Positions 1-8,158 of a stretch of DNA of 64,000 nucleotides are shown piece by piece. Every line of letters starts with the position of its first letter. Position 1 is the first letter of the stretch. Location of the stretch: NCBI GenBank assembly GCA_017541105.1, contig JAFXZS010000008.1:62001-126000 (forward strand). The letters are read 5' to 3'. The stretch is from Clostridia bacterium. Lineage in GTDB: Bacteria; Bacillota; Clostridia; Christensenellales; Aristaeellaceae. Made by a program: the position numbers and the translations under genes. The notes beneath the pieces are model-generated. The model saw nothing but the letters and a program-made list of their open reading frames with translations, was not told the DNA's origin and did no database searches.

Positions 1-128
1 CAGGCCTCCTGCGTCATATAGCTCTGCTCTTTCCCGTCCAGTCTTTCCACCGGGACCTTCGGGCCGGGAATTCGGATCCGGTGGGAATAGATCAGCGTGT
101 GATCCAGGTCCGAGAAAAATGCGTTCAC
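1..128 (-). CDS. HAD-family hydrolase, N-terminal fragment cut by window edge
   Basis: Only the first 42 codons are inside the window. The start is a GTG preceded by GAGGAG at a good distance. The first residues read VNAFFSDLDHTLIYSHR, which is HAD motif I (DxD followed by T), with the nucleophile Asp in FSDLD. The gene lies 30 bp downstream of the ATP-grasp gene on the same strand, so the two probably share a transcript. HAD phosphatases paired with ATP-grasp ligases occur in small biosynthetic modules, including some near tellurium-resistance genes. No Ter genes are visible here, so the substrate is unknown. Confidence 0.8.
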   Translation of the reverse strand, partial: MNAFFSDLDHTLIYSHRIRIPGPKVPVERLDGKEQSYMTQEA

Positions 129-158
129 CCTATCAGCTCCTCAAACCGGCGGGCCGGT

Positions 159-1178
159 TCAGATCGTTTCCTCCGCCGGCTCCATGAGGACCGGCTGCAG
201 GACCTGTGCCACAATCTTCGTTTCCCGGTTCAGCTGCCACTCCGTTTCCTCCCCGATCATTTTCCTGAAGGCGATCTGCGGCAGGTTTACGCCGCCGGCG
301 AGGCAGCCCATCTGGACCCCGCCGGACATCCTGGTGTTCACTTCCAGGAAATAAGGCGTCCCGTCCAGGTATTTAAACTGGATATTATACGGGCATTCCA
401 GGGCGGCTTCCCGCTGGAAGCGCTCGCACAGCCGGATGATCTCATCGTCATACCTGAAGATCTCATACTTCTCGTAGCTCTTGACGCGCGGAAGCATGAT
501 CAGCCCCTGCTTCGTGTTCAGGCAGTCCACGCTGACCTCATCGCCGGACAGGAACGGCATGACCATGACCGGTGCGAACACCTCCCGCTCGGAAAATGCG
601 GCAACCGCTTCCTCCAGGGTGATCCGCGTCGTCTGTTTTTTGAACAGCGCCGCATAGCCTTTCCGCTGATTATCAATCAGGCGGTAGCTTTTTCCGCCCT
701 CGTCCCGGACAAACTTGAAGCAGACCTGGCTGTACTTCTGCGCAAGCTCCTCATAAGCCTTCACAAAATCCTCCGCGGTTTTGACGATGAAATAATCCGG
801 AACCGCCCCGATCCCCTTCTCGGCGAAGAACCGGAACGCCTGGTCCTTGCGGTTCAGAACCGAGACCATCGCGTACCGGTCCGCCATGACCCGGACGCCC
901 GCTTTTTCAAACCGGTCCCGGTGCTCGCTGATGCTCACCATCCCGCGCCGGGGCATAAATACCCGGACGCCGTGCGCCTGGCAGAACTCCAGGCAGAACT
1001 CAACATATTCGTCGTCCTTCAGAACAGGCTCCTGATACCATTCGTCGCAGGCATTCCTGATCACCGAGAGCGCGTGCTCGTTGGTACAGATCAGATGAAT
1101 GTCCGGGTTGTCCTTCCTCAGCAGCTCAATGATATTCACCGCTGTACTGAACCAATGGTTCATCCATACTGTCGTCAT
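159..1178 (-). CDS. ATP-grasp ligase-like protein
   Basis: A protein of 339 residues with the ATP-grasp fold: an N-terminal nucleotide-binding-like pre-ATP domain, a central nucleotide-binding region, and a C-terminal metal/ATP site at FLEVNTRMSGG, the usual E-x-N signature. Family members join a carboxylate to an amine or thiol through an acyl phosphate; some are annotated as short forms of carbamoyl-phosphate synthase large subunit. The ATG at 1178 was chosen over one 14 codons upstream because AGGAAAGGA lies before it. A HAD phosphatase follows directly. The substrate cannot be deduced from this window. Confidence 0.8.
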   Translation of the reverse strand: MTTVWMNHWFSTAVNIIELLRKDNPDIHLICTNEHALSVIRNACDEWYQEPVLKDDEYVEFCLEFCQAHGVRVFMPRRGMVSISEHRDRFEKAGVRVMADRYAMVSVLNRKDQAFRFFAEKGIGAVPDYFIVKTAEDFVKAYEELAQKYSQVCFKFVRDEGGKSYRLIDNQRKGYAALFKKQTTRITLEEAVAAFSEREVFAPVMVMPFLSGDEVSVDCLNTKQGLIMLPRVKSYEKYEIFRYDDEIIRLCERFQREAALECPYNIQFKYLDGTPYFLEVNTRMSGGVQMGCLAGGVNLPQIAFRKMIGEETEWQLNRETKIVAQVLQPVLMEPAEETI

Positions 1179-1303
1179 AACGGATCCGTTTCCTTTCCTG
1201 TTCCTGTGCTGCCCGGTCATTCATTATACAGTCGATCACGCAAAAAGAACAGACCCGCTCTGAAAAACCGTGCGCGCCGGGCCGGTCCGGGCGGGATTCG
1301 CCG

Positions 1304-1331
1304 TTGACAGTGTTCCCCATCCGCGTATACT
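1304..1331 (+). promoter_or_regulatory. Promoter of the P-type ATPase gene
   Basis: TTGACA (1304-1309), a 16-bp spacer, then TATACT (1326-1331). The start codon is about 40 bp downstream, so the leader is short and leaves no room for a magnesium riboswitch. Confidence 0.75.
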
Positions 1332-1370
1332 TGTACTGTCCGAAGAATGAACATGCTTGGAGGGATCGGA

Positions 1371-3992
1371 ATGGCAGAACAGAAAAATGACAGCCGCGCC
1401 CATGAGGTGGAGCAGGAGCTGATCGCCGTCAGCCGCCTGGATGACGCCGCGCTGTTTGAAAAGTACCGGACAGAGCCGGACGGCCTGAACCAGGTCGAGG
1501 CGGCCGAGCGCCTGGAGGAATACGGAAGGAACATCATCGAGGTCGGCAATGAAAACAGCCTGCTCCGGCGGATCCGGGACGCGCTGATCAACCCCTTCAA
1601 TATCGTGCTGATGGTCGTTGCGCTGGTCACGCTGTTTACCGACGTGATCCTTTCCGATACCCCCAACCCCGCCACCTTTATCATGCTGGTGCTGGTGATC
1701 ATCATTTCCGGCGTCATCGCGTTTGTCCAATCGGAAAGGTCCAACAGCGCCGCGCAGAAACTGCAGCGGATGATCTCCAACCGCATTGACGTGATCCGCA
1801 ACGGAAGCGCGATGGAGATCAGCATCGAGGAGGCCGTGCCGGGCGACATCGTCAAGCTGGCTTCCGGGGATATGATTCCCGGCGACGTGCGCTTCATCGA
1901 AGCGAAGGACCTGTTTATCGATCAGTCCCAGCTGACCGGTGAAAGCAATCCCGTGGAAAAGTTTGCCGGGCCGGATCCCGAAGGCAGCGGCCTGGATGAA
2001 ATCGACAATATCGGCTTCATGGGCAGCAATATCGTCTCCGGCAGCGCCCTGGGCGTGATTCTTGCCACCGGCAGCCGGACCTATTTCGGCAGCATGGCCA
2101 AAAGCCTGAACACCTACAAGGACAAGAGCAGCTTTGAGGAGAACCTGAGTTCCATCAGCCGCCTGCTGATCAGCTTCATGGTCGTCATGGTCCCCGTCAT
2201 TTTCATCGCGAACTTCGTGACCAAGGGGGACTGGCTCCAGTCCCTGATGTTCGGGATTACCATCGCCGTGGGCATCATGCCGGAGATGCTGCCGGTAATC
2301 ATGACCTCCTCCCTGGCCAAGGGCGCGGTCAACATGTCCCGGAAGCAGACCATTGTCAAGCGCCTGGGTTCCATCCAGACCTTCGGCGAGATGGATGTGT
2401 TCTGCACCGATAAGACCGGAACCCTGACCCAGGATGAAATCATTCTGGAGAAATATATGGACGTACTCGGGCGCGAGGATAAGCGCGTCCTCCGCCATGC
2501 TTTCCTGAACAGCTATTTCCAGACCGGCCTGAAAAACCTGATGGATCTGGCAATTATCAGCCGCGCGGAAAAGGAGGATCTTTCCTTCCTGAAGGAAGCC
2601 TATTCCCGGGAGGACGAAATCCCCTTCGACTTCAGCCGCCGCCGCATGAGCGTGGTGCTGCGCGACAAGGGCGGCAAGCGCCAGCTGATCACAAAGGGCG
2701 CCGTGGAGGAAATCCTCTCCATCTGCTCCTGGATCGAAATCGACAACGAGGTGAAAGCCCTCACCCCCGAGCTGGCGGCCAATGCCCAGAGGATCGCGGA
2801 CGAGAACAACCTGGAAGGCATCCGCGTCATCGCCGTGGCCCAGAAGAATGATGTGCACAATGTGGATACTTTCGGGGTGCAGGATGAGAACGAGATGGTG
2901 CTGATCGGCTTCGTCGGCTTCCTGGATCCGCCGAAGCCGTCTGCCGGATCCGCCATTGCCGCCCTGCAGAAGAACGGTGTCCGCACCGTGGTTCTCACCG
3001 GCGACAGCGAGGGCGTGGCCATCAACATCTGCGGCCGTCTCGGAATCGACACCGGTTATACGCTGACCGGCGCGAAAGTCGAAGCCATGGACGACGCGCA
3101 GCTGAAGGAAGCCTGTGAAAAGTGCCACATCTTCTCCAAGCTCTCCCCCTACCAGAAGCAGCGTGTGGTCAGGGCCTTCCAGTCCAACGGCCATATTGTC
3201 GGCTATATGGGGGACGGCATCAATGACAGCCTGCCGCTGAAGCAGGCGGATGTCGGCATTTCCGTTGACACAGCCGTGGACATCGCCAAGGAAGTCGCGG
3301 ATATCATTCTCCTGGAAAAAGACCTGAATGTGCTGGAAGAGGGCGTCATTGAAGGCCGCCGGACCTTCGCGAACATGTCCAAATACCTGAAGATGACCGT
3401 CAGCGGCAACTTCGGCAACATGTTCTCGGTCCTGATCGCCAGCATCTTCCTGCCCTTCCTGCCGATGCTGCCGGTCCATATCCTCGTCCAGAATCTGCTG
3501 AACGATTTTGCCCAGCTGGGAATGCCCTTCGACCATGTGGAAGACGAATATATCGAAAAGCCGAAGCGCTGGGATATCCCCGGAATCAAGAAGTTCATGA
3601 TCTATTTTGGCCTGCTCAGCACCGTGCTGGATGTGCTGTGCTTCCTGGTGCTCTGGTTTGTATTCGGGTTCAATGACGTTTCCAAAGCGGGGTATTTCCA
3701 GTGCGGCTGGTTCATGTTCGGCGTCATTTCCCAGACAGTGGTCATCCATACCATCCGCACGCCGAAGATTCCTTTCATTCAGGACCGGGCTTCCAGGCAG
3801 CTGAGCCTTTCCACGCTGCTTGTCTGTATCGTCACGCTGCTCATCGGCTTTACGGGCATCGCGCTGTTCTTCAGCCTGCCTGTCATGCCCGCCGCTTTCC
3901 TCGCCTGGATAGCCGGACTGATGATTGCCTATACGGTGCTGGCCCAGATCATGAAAGTGATCTATATCCGGATCAACAAAGAATGGGTGTAA
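1371..3992 (+). CDS. mgtA: MgtA-type magnesium-translocating P-type ATPase
   Basis: An 873-residue P3B-like ATPase in the plasma membrane, expected to import Mg2+ at the cost of ATP. Visible features: the actuator TGES motif, the phosphorylation motif CTDKTGTLTQD with Asp347, the TM4 motif IMPEMLP, the hinge GDGINDS, and NLLNDFAQ in TM6, all typical of MgtA/MgtB. Length matches the family. The ATG at 1371 follows GGAGG by seven bases and is preferred to an ATG at 1347. It has its own promoter and stands alone. Other P3 pumps are possible, but the MPEMLP and NLLND segments favour magnesium. Confidence 0.88.
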   Translation: MAEQKNDSRAHEVEQELIAVSRLDDAALFEKYRTEPDGLNQVEAAERLEEYGRNIIEVGNENSLLRRIRDALINPFNIVLMVVALVTLFTDVILSDTPNPATFIMLVLVIIISGVIAFVQSERSNSAAQKLQRMISNRIDVIRNGSAMEISIEEAVPGDIVKLASGDMIPGDVRFIEAKDLFIDQSQLTGESNPVEKFAGPDPEGSGLDEIDNIGFMGSNIVSGSALGVILATGSRTYFGSMAKSLNTYKDKSSFEENLSSISRLLISFMVVMVPVIFIANFVTKGDWLQSLMFGITIAVGIMPEMLPVIMTSSLAKGAVNMSRKQTIVKRLGSIQTFGEMDVFCTDKTGTLTQDEIILEKYMDVLGREDKRVLRHAFLNSYFQTGLKNLMDLAIISRAEKEDLSFLKEAYSREDEIPFDFSRRRMSVVLRDKGGKRQLITKGAVEEILSICSWIEIDNEVKALTPELAANAQRIADENNLEGIRVIAVAQKNDVHNVDTFGVQDENEMVLIGFVGFLDPPKPSAGSAIAALQKNGVRTVVLTGDSEGVAINICGRLGIDTGYTLTGAKVEAMDDAQLKEACEKCHIFSKLSPYQKQRVVRAFQSNGHIVGYMGDGINDSLPLKQADVGISVDTAVDIAKEVADIILLEKDLNVLEEGVIEGRRTFANMSKYLKMTVSGNFGNMFSVLIASIFLPFLPMLPVHILVQNLLNDFAQLGMPFDHVEDEYIEKPKRWDIPGIKKFMIYFGLLSTVLDVLCFLVLWFVFGFNDVSKAGYFQCGWFMFGVISQTVVIHTIRTPKIPFIQDRASRQLSLSTLLVCIVTLLIGFTGIALFFSLPVMPAAFLAWIAGLMIAYTVLAQIMKVIYIRINKEWV

Positions 3993-4013
3993 TGCCCGGA
4001 GCACCCGGGCTGT

Positions 4014-4036
4014 GTTCCGGCCGGTACGGCCGGAAC
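4014..4036. terminator. GC-rich hairpin between convergent genes
   Basis: A perfect 9-bp inverted repeat, GTTCCGGCC/GGCCGGAAC, with a 5-base loop. It lies between the convergent ends of the ATPase and fRMsr genes. It has no U-tract, so termination is only inferred. Confidence 0.4.
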
Positions 4037-4040
4037 GCGT

Positions 4041-4511
4041 TCAGTCCCAGAGAATCTTCTGTTCCATCCGCCTGACGATCTCCGCCAGCACGGCCGCGTC
4101 CTCCTCCGAAAACCGGGCCCGGACCGGGCTGTCCATATCCAGCACCGCGGCGACCCGGCCGCCGCGGTGGATCGGGATCACGATCTCCGATGCCGATGCG
4201 CTGTCACAGGCGATGTGGCCGGGAAACGCGTGCACATCCGGAACCACCTGGATCCGGTCCTGCGCCGCTGCCGTACCGCATACGCCTTTGCCGGCCGGGA
4301 TATGGATGCAGGCCGGTTTCCCCTGGAACGGCCCGACCACCAGCCGGCCCTCCCGGACCAGGTAGAAGCCCGCCCAGTTCAGGTCCGCCATGGAAGCCAT
4401 CAGCAGTGCGGAAAGGCTGCTCATGGCCGATACATACCACGGTTCCTCCTCCAGAATCTCTTCCGCCTGCCGGATCATCACCGGCTCTTTTTCCGTTGTT
4501 TCATTTTTCAT
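4041..4511 (-). CDS. msrC: Free methionine-(R)-sulfoxide reductase (GAF domain)
   Basis: A 156-residue cytosolic single-GAF protein that reduces free methionine-R-sulfoxide, part of oxidative damage repair. The fRMsr signatures WAGFY, GPFQG, GKGVCGTA and HIACDSAS are all present, and the three conserved cysteines are Cys68, Cys78 and Cys102. The gene starts 28 bp after rsgA on the same strand, behind a GGAGG box about 12 bases from the ATG. It is probably co-transcribed with rsgA. Confidence 0.9.
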   Translation of the reverse strand: MKNETTEKEPVMIRQAEEILEEEPWYVSAMSSLSALLMASMADLNWAGFYLVREGRLVVGPFQGKPACIHIPAGKGVCGTAAAQDRIQVVPDVHAFPGHIACDSASASEIVIPIHRGGRVAAVLDMDSPVRARFSEEDAAVLAEIVRRMEQKILWD

Positions 4512-4538
4512 ACGCGTCGCAAACCTCCGACATTCTTA

Positions 4539-5516
4539 TCAGGATCCCTTCCGTATTTTACGCCGGTTCATGGCGATATGCATCATTTTCTCGTTTTTCC
4601 GGATTCTGCTCCAGCTGTTTTCCTCTTCAAGCCTGCTGAACATCTTCCAGCGCTCGGGCGCCAGCGATCCGTTCTCCAGTGCCTGCCGGACCGCGCACCC
4701 CGGCTCATTCCGGTGTGTGCAGTCGGAAAAAGCGCATTGGCTGACCAGCTCCGCGATATCGGAAAACGTCCCGGCAATCCCTTCCTCAGCATCCATCATG
4801 CCCAGCTCCCGCAGGCCGGGGGTATCGATCAGGTACACGCCGTCCAGCTCGATCATCTCCCTGTGGGTGGTGGTATGCCTGCCCTTCGAGTCCTCCTCAC
4901 GGACTTCGCCGGTGCGCATCAGCTCTCGCCCCGCCAGGGTGTTGATCAGGGTTGATTTCCCCGCGCCGGAGGATCCGAGAAGGGCGATCGTCACGCCCGG
5001 CCTGAAGTATTCCCGGAGGCGTTCCAGGCCGTACCCCGTGCGGGAGCTGATCGTCACGGCCCGGATCTCCCTGCTCAGCGCGGCGGCCTTCGCTTCCATT
5101 TCTTCCGCGTTCGCGCACAGGTCCGCCTTTGTCAGCACGGCGACGGGCGTCGCGCCGCCGGCCACCGTCATGGCCGCATAGCGGGCAATTCTGCTGACGC
5201 TGAAATCCTGGTTCAGGGATGTGATAATAAATACATAATCCATATTGGCAATCAGCGGCTGAACCTGCAGGGTTTTGACAAATCCGTCCGCGTGGCCGCC
5301 GCGGTCCGGCCGGCAGAATACCGTCCTGCGCGGCAGGATCGCCTGGATCAGGCTGTCGCCGTATGGGTTCTCCGTGATTTCCACCTCATCGCCGACCACG
5401 GGATATTCGTCCCTGTAGCGCAGGTTGCCGGCCAGGATGCAGAATCGTTCCTGCTCTTCCTTCCGGACAAGATACCGGTCCCTGTGGACCAGGATCACAC
5501 GATATGGCTGATTCAA
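4539..5516 (-). CDS. rsgA: Ribosome small-subunit maturation GTPase RsgA
   Basis: A 325-residue circularly permuted GTPase that acts late in 30S ribosome assembly. An OB-like N-terminal domain is followed by G4 (TKADL, 129-133), then G1 (GSSGAGKST, 181-189) and G3 (DTPG, 231-234), the permuted order that defines the family. A zinc knuckle follows (Cys261, Cys266, His268, Cys274). Length is slightly above the usual 290-300. It is followed by the fRMsr gene and preceded by a methyltransferase on the same strand, with only 19 bp between them. Confidence 0.95.
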   Translation of the reverse strand: MNQPYRVILVHRDRYLVRKEEQERFCILAGNLRYRDEYPVVGDEVEITENPYGDSLIQAILPRRTVFCRPDRGGHADGFVKTLQVQPLIANMDYVFIITSLNQDFSVSRIARYAAMTVAGGATPVAVLTKADLCANAEEMEAKAAALSREIRAVTISSRTGYGLERLREYFRPGVTIALLGSSGAGKSTLINTLAGRELMRTGEVREEDSKGRHTTTHREMIELDGVYLIDTPGLRELGMMDAEEGIAGTFSDIAELVSQCAFSDCTHRNEPGCAVRQALENGSLAPERWKMFSRLEEENSWSRIRKNEKMMHIAMNRRKIRKGS

Positions 5517-5535
5517 TCGGTCCTTTCCCCCTCTC

Positions 5536-6339
5536 TCATTTCCTCACCTGTTTCCGGTAGCGGTACGTCGTTTCCCCGAAGGTGCCGGGATAAGCCAGTT
5601 CCTCCCAGCCGTCCGCCAGCAGCTGTTCGTTGCGGCCGGTCCTGTGATGCTGGTCGCCGGGCACATCCAGCAGCCATCCGCCGGGCTTCGTGATCCGGGC
5701 CAGTTCATCCACTTCCTCCCGGAAGCGGTCGCCCACCACATGCCCGCTCATTACCACATCAAAAGTATTGTCCGGGAAAGGCAAGCTGTCGCAGAGCCCG
5801 TCGCACACTCGCATATTGCGGATCTCCCGCCGGGCGATCTCGTCCCGTATAAATTCCCGCAGGGCGTCCACCGGCTCACTGGCCACGACAAAGGCTGCCC
5901 GTTCCGCGGCGGTAAACGCCAGCCTGCCCGTTCCGCTGCCCACGTCCAGCACCGTTTTTCCGTCCAGTTCGCACAGCTCGAACAGGCGCTCCCTGTTCCA
6001 GCCGTAAATGAAATCGCATTTCTCCGCCATGGCCTCCGGGGTTGTGTAGATCACAAAATCCTCAAAGGCTCCGAGCACCCGGTTCTCCGCCGTGCGGATC
6101 TGCTCCGGCGAGGGGTTTTCCGGCGCCTGCGCAAGCAGTTCCTTCAGCTTTCCCGCTTTTTCCGGGCATTTCCGCTCAAACAGCCGCATCACCTTCGGAT
6201 TCGCTTTCAGCGCGACGGCCATGGCGTTTCCGGTTTCGGGATCCGGGTTTTCCAGCATCAGCCTGATCTGGAACCTTTCCATGCGCAGCATGCAGTCAAA
6301 AGAGTATTCTTCCGTATCAATCCATCCAAGTATTCCCAT
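5536..6339 (-). CDS. Class I SAM-dependent methyltransferase
   Basis: A 267-residue protein with a helical N-terminal region of about 110 residues and a Rossmann methyltransferase core. Motif I is VLDVGSGTGR (about residues 130-139), then ASEP for motif II and the LPFPDNTFDVVMSGHVV segment before strand 4. The ATG at 6339 sits six bases after AGGAGGG, although the frame stays open further upstream. The target molecule is unknown. The gene lies behind a leader that contains a 34-codon ORF and a terminator, so read-through may control it. Confidence 0.8.
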   Translation of the reverse strand: MGILGWIDTEEYSFDCMLRMERFQIRLMLENPDPETGNAMAVALKANPKVMRLFERKCPEKAGKLKELLAQAPENPSPEQIRTAENRVLGAFEDFVIYTTPEAMAEKCDFIYGWNRERLFELCELDGKTVLDVGSGTGRLAFTAAERAAFVVASEPVDALREFIRDEIARREIRNMRVCDGLCDSLPFPDNTFDVVMSGHVVGDRFREEVDELARITKPGGWLLDVPGDQHHRTGRNEQLLADGWEELAYPGTFGETTYRYRKQVRK

Positions 6340-6473
6340 AGAGCCCTCCTGTTCCGGCTTTTCGCCGGATTGTTTTTCTTTCCCTGTGTGTTGTTCGTCC
6401 GGTCTGTTTTCAAATACGTCGTTGTGCGTCACCTGATTGTCCGCCTCCCTGATCCGCCTGCTTTGAGACACAT

Positions 6474-6503
6474 AAAAACCGCTTATCCGTCATGGATAAG
6501 CGG
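6474..6503 (-). terminator. Intrinsic terminator in front of the methyltransferase gene
   Basis: A perfect 10-bp stem, CCGCTTATCC/GGATAAGCGG (6479-6488 with 6494-6503), is followed on the minus strand by TTTTT (6474-6478). It lies between a promoter at 6667-6695 and the methyltransferase start at 6339. It could end a separate small transcript or act as an attenuator. A second hairpin (ACCGGAA/TTCCGGT, 6522-6538) lies just upstream with the small ORF's stop codon in its loop. Confidence 0.75.
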
Positions 6504-6528
6504 CCGTCAAACCAAAACCATACCGGAA

Positions 6529-6633
6529 CTATTCCGGTCTGCTCTTCGGATGATCGGACACAAAGCCAGTGCGGATATGATCTGCAGTGATCACGGCCAC
6601 TGCCTGCCGTTCTTCTCTCATCGCTGTCCGCAT
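6529..6633 (-). CDS. 34-residue small protein or leader peptide
   Basis: A 34-codon ORF beginning MRTAMREERQAVAVITADHI and ending in SRPE. It has everything needed for expression: a -35/-10 promoter 34 bp upstream, the RBS AGGAAAGGGGG eight bases before the ATG, and an intrinsic terminator 26 bp after the stop. The stop codon lies in the loop of a 7-bp hairpin. The peptide has no membrane segment or known motif. Placement before the methyltransferase suggests a leader peptide, but a stand-alone small protein is equally possible. Confidence 0.5.
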   Translation of the reverse strand: MRTAMREERQAVAVITADHIRTGFVSDHPKSRPE

Positions 6634-6666
6634 TCGAAGAGCCCCCTTTCCTGTCAGATTGATGCG

Positions 6667-6695
6667 AGTATACTATGAATCATCCCCTGCGTCAA
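6667..6695 (-). promoter_or_regulatory. Promoter of the small ORF/methyltransferase leader
   Basis: On the minus strand: TTGACG (6695-6690), a 17-bp spacer, TATACT (6672-6667). It reads toward the 34-codon ORF and the methyltransferase. It is divergent from the promoter at 6750-6778. Confidence 0.75.
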
Positions 6696-6749
6696 GGGGT
6701 TCCCCTGCCTGCGCGATTTGCTTCCCTTCCGCCGTCCCGCGCGTCTTTG

Positions 6750-6778
6750 TTGCGTTCCCAGGCGGAATGAAATATAAT
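6750..6778 (+). promoter_or_regulatory. Promoter and structured leader of the P-loop/CYTH gene
   Basis: TTGCGT (6750-6755), a 17-bp spacer and TATAAT (6773-6778). The roughly 125-nt leader that follows contains several GC-rich hairpins, for example CAGCC/GGCTG and GCCGG/CCGGC. I do not recognise it as a known riboswitch. Confidence 0.65.
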
Positions 6779-6909
6779 ATGTTGTAAGGAATGGGGAGCA
6801 TGCTCCTTCCCCGTAAACAGCCGAAGGCTGCGGGAAAACAGGAAAAACGGATCTGCCCGGGGCCAGCCGGTTTTGCCGGCGCCCGGAGCATCCTACGGAG
6901 GGACCGGAA

Positions 6910-8070
6910 ATGACAGAGACACCGCGCAGGCAGGCCATTACCCGAATCGTGATCACCGGCGGGCCCTGTGCCGGAAAGACGACCGCCATGAGCTGGATCC
7001 AGAACGCGTTTACCAAAAAGGGCTACCTGGTGCTGTTTGTGGATGAGACCGCCACCCAGCTGAGCAGCGGCGGCGCGCCGTGGAAACTGACGCGGAACAA
7101 CCGGGAATACCAGTACCGGGTGACCCAGTTGATGCTGGCCAAGGAAGAGGTCTTCACCGAGATCGCCCGCACCTTTGAGGCGGAGAAGGTGCTGGTGGTC
7201 TGTGACCGCGGCGCGCTGGACAACCGCGCGTACATGACGGAGGAGGAGTTCCGTTATGTGCTCGGGAAGCTGAACACCAACGAGGTGGAGCTCCGGGACC
7301 ATTATGACGCGGTCTTTCACCTGGTCACGGCAGCCAAGGGCGCGGAGGAATTCTATACGCTGGCGAACAACACCGCCCGCTATGAAACGCCGGAGGAAGC
7401 CGTCCGGGCAGACGACGCCCTGATTGCCGCCTGGACGGGGCATCCCCATCTCCGGATTATTGACAACCGGTATGATTTTGAGGAGAAAATGCTGACCCTG
7501 ATCCGGGAGGTTTCCGCATTCCTGGGCGAACCGAAGCCGCTGGCAACCAAGCGGAAATACCTGATCGCCTATCCGGATCTGCGCATGCTCGAGCAGCGGC
7601 CGAACTGCCAGCGGGTGGAAATCATGCAGGCTTATCTGAAAAGCGAGGTCCCGGGGGAAATGATCCGGATCCGCCAGAGGGGCCGCGACGGGAATTATGT
7701 GTATTTCAAGACCCGTAAGCGCAATATTGAAGGCATGAAGCGCATTGAAATGGAAGAGCGCCTGACCCATCATGAGTATCTGGATCTGCTGATGCAGGCG
7801 GATCCGGATTACCGGCCGATCCGCAAGGAACGCTACTGCCTCAGCGAGAACGGGCTGTACTGCAACATTGACATCTATCCCCAGTGGGACGACCAGGCAC
7901 TGATGGACATTGAGCTTTACAACGCCGCGGATGAAGTGGTTTTCCCCGAAGGGATCGAAGTGATCCGGGAGGTCTCCGGAGAAGAGCAGTTCACCAATCC
8001 CTATATTGCCCGGATCAGAAAGGATCCGGAGCGGGAGCATCCGCGCGGCACAGCTGACAGCCGGCCTTGA
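6910..8070 (+). CDS. P-loop kinase-like ATPase fused to a CYTH/TTM domain
   Basis: A 386-residue cytosolic protein. The N-terminal half is an AAA_28-type P-loop NTPase with Walker A GGPCAGKT (17-24) and a kinase-like VCDRGALDNRAYM segment. The C-terminal half, from about KRKYLIAYPD, is a CYTH triphosphate-tunnel domain rich in paired Arg/Lys and Glu (IRIRQRG, KRIEMEERL). The same order occurs in TTM proteins of plants and many bacteria, some of which act on nucleotide or inorganic triphosphates. The substrate here is unknown. GGAGG precedes the ATG by eight bases. Confidence 0.8.
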   Translation: MTETPRRQAITRIVITGGPCAGKTTAMSWIQNAFTKKGYLVLFVDETATQLSSGGAPWKLTRNNREYQYRVTQLMLAKEEVFTEIARTFEAEKVLVVCDRGALDNRAYMTEEEFRYVLGKLNTNEVELRDHYDAVFHLVTAAKGAEEFYTLANNTARYETPEEAVRADDALIAAWTGHPHLRIIDNRYDFEEKMLTLIREVSAFLGEPKPLATKRKYLIAYPDLRMLEQRPNCQRVEIMQAYLKSEVPGEMIRIRQRGRDGNYVYFKTRKRNIEGMKRIEMEERLTHHEYLDLLMQADPDYRPIRKERYCLSENGLYCNIDIYPQWDDQALMDIELYNAADEVVFPEGIEVIREVSGEEQFTNPYIARIRKDPEREHPRGTADSRP

Positions 8071-8158
8071 AATCCGGTTTCCGCCGAACGGCCGGGATGC
8101 GCATGCCCGATACCGTTCCTCCCTTCCGCCGAACAAACCGTTCATGGAGTATCATCCG

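Noticed and set aside
1236-4004. A long open frame on the minus strand opposite the P-type ATPase gene
   Set aside because: It has no RBS, is His/Gln/Asp-rich in the way of GC-rich antisense frames, and matches no family, while the plus strand encodes a complete ATPase.
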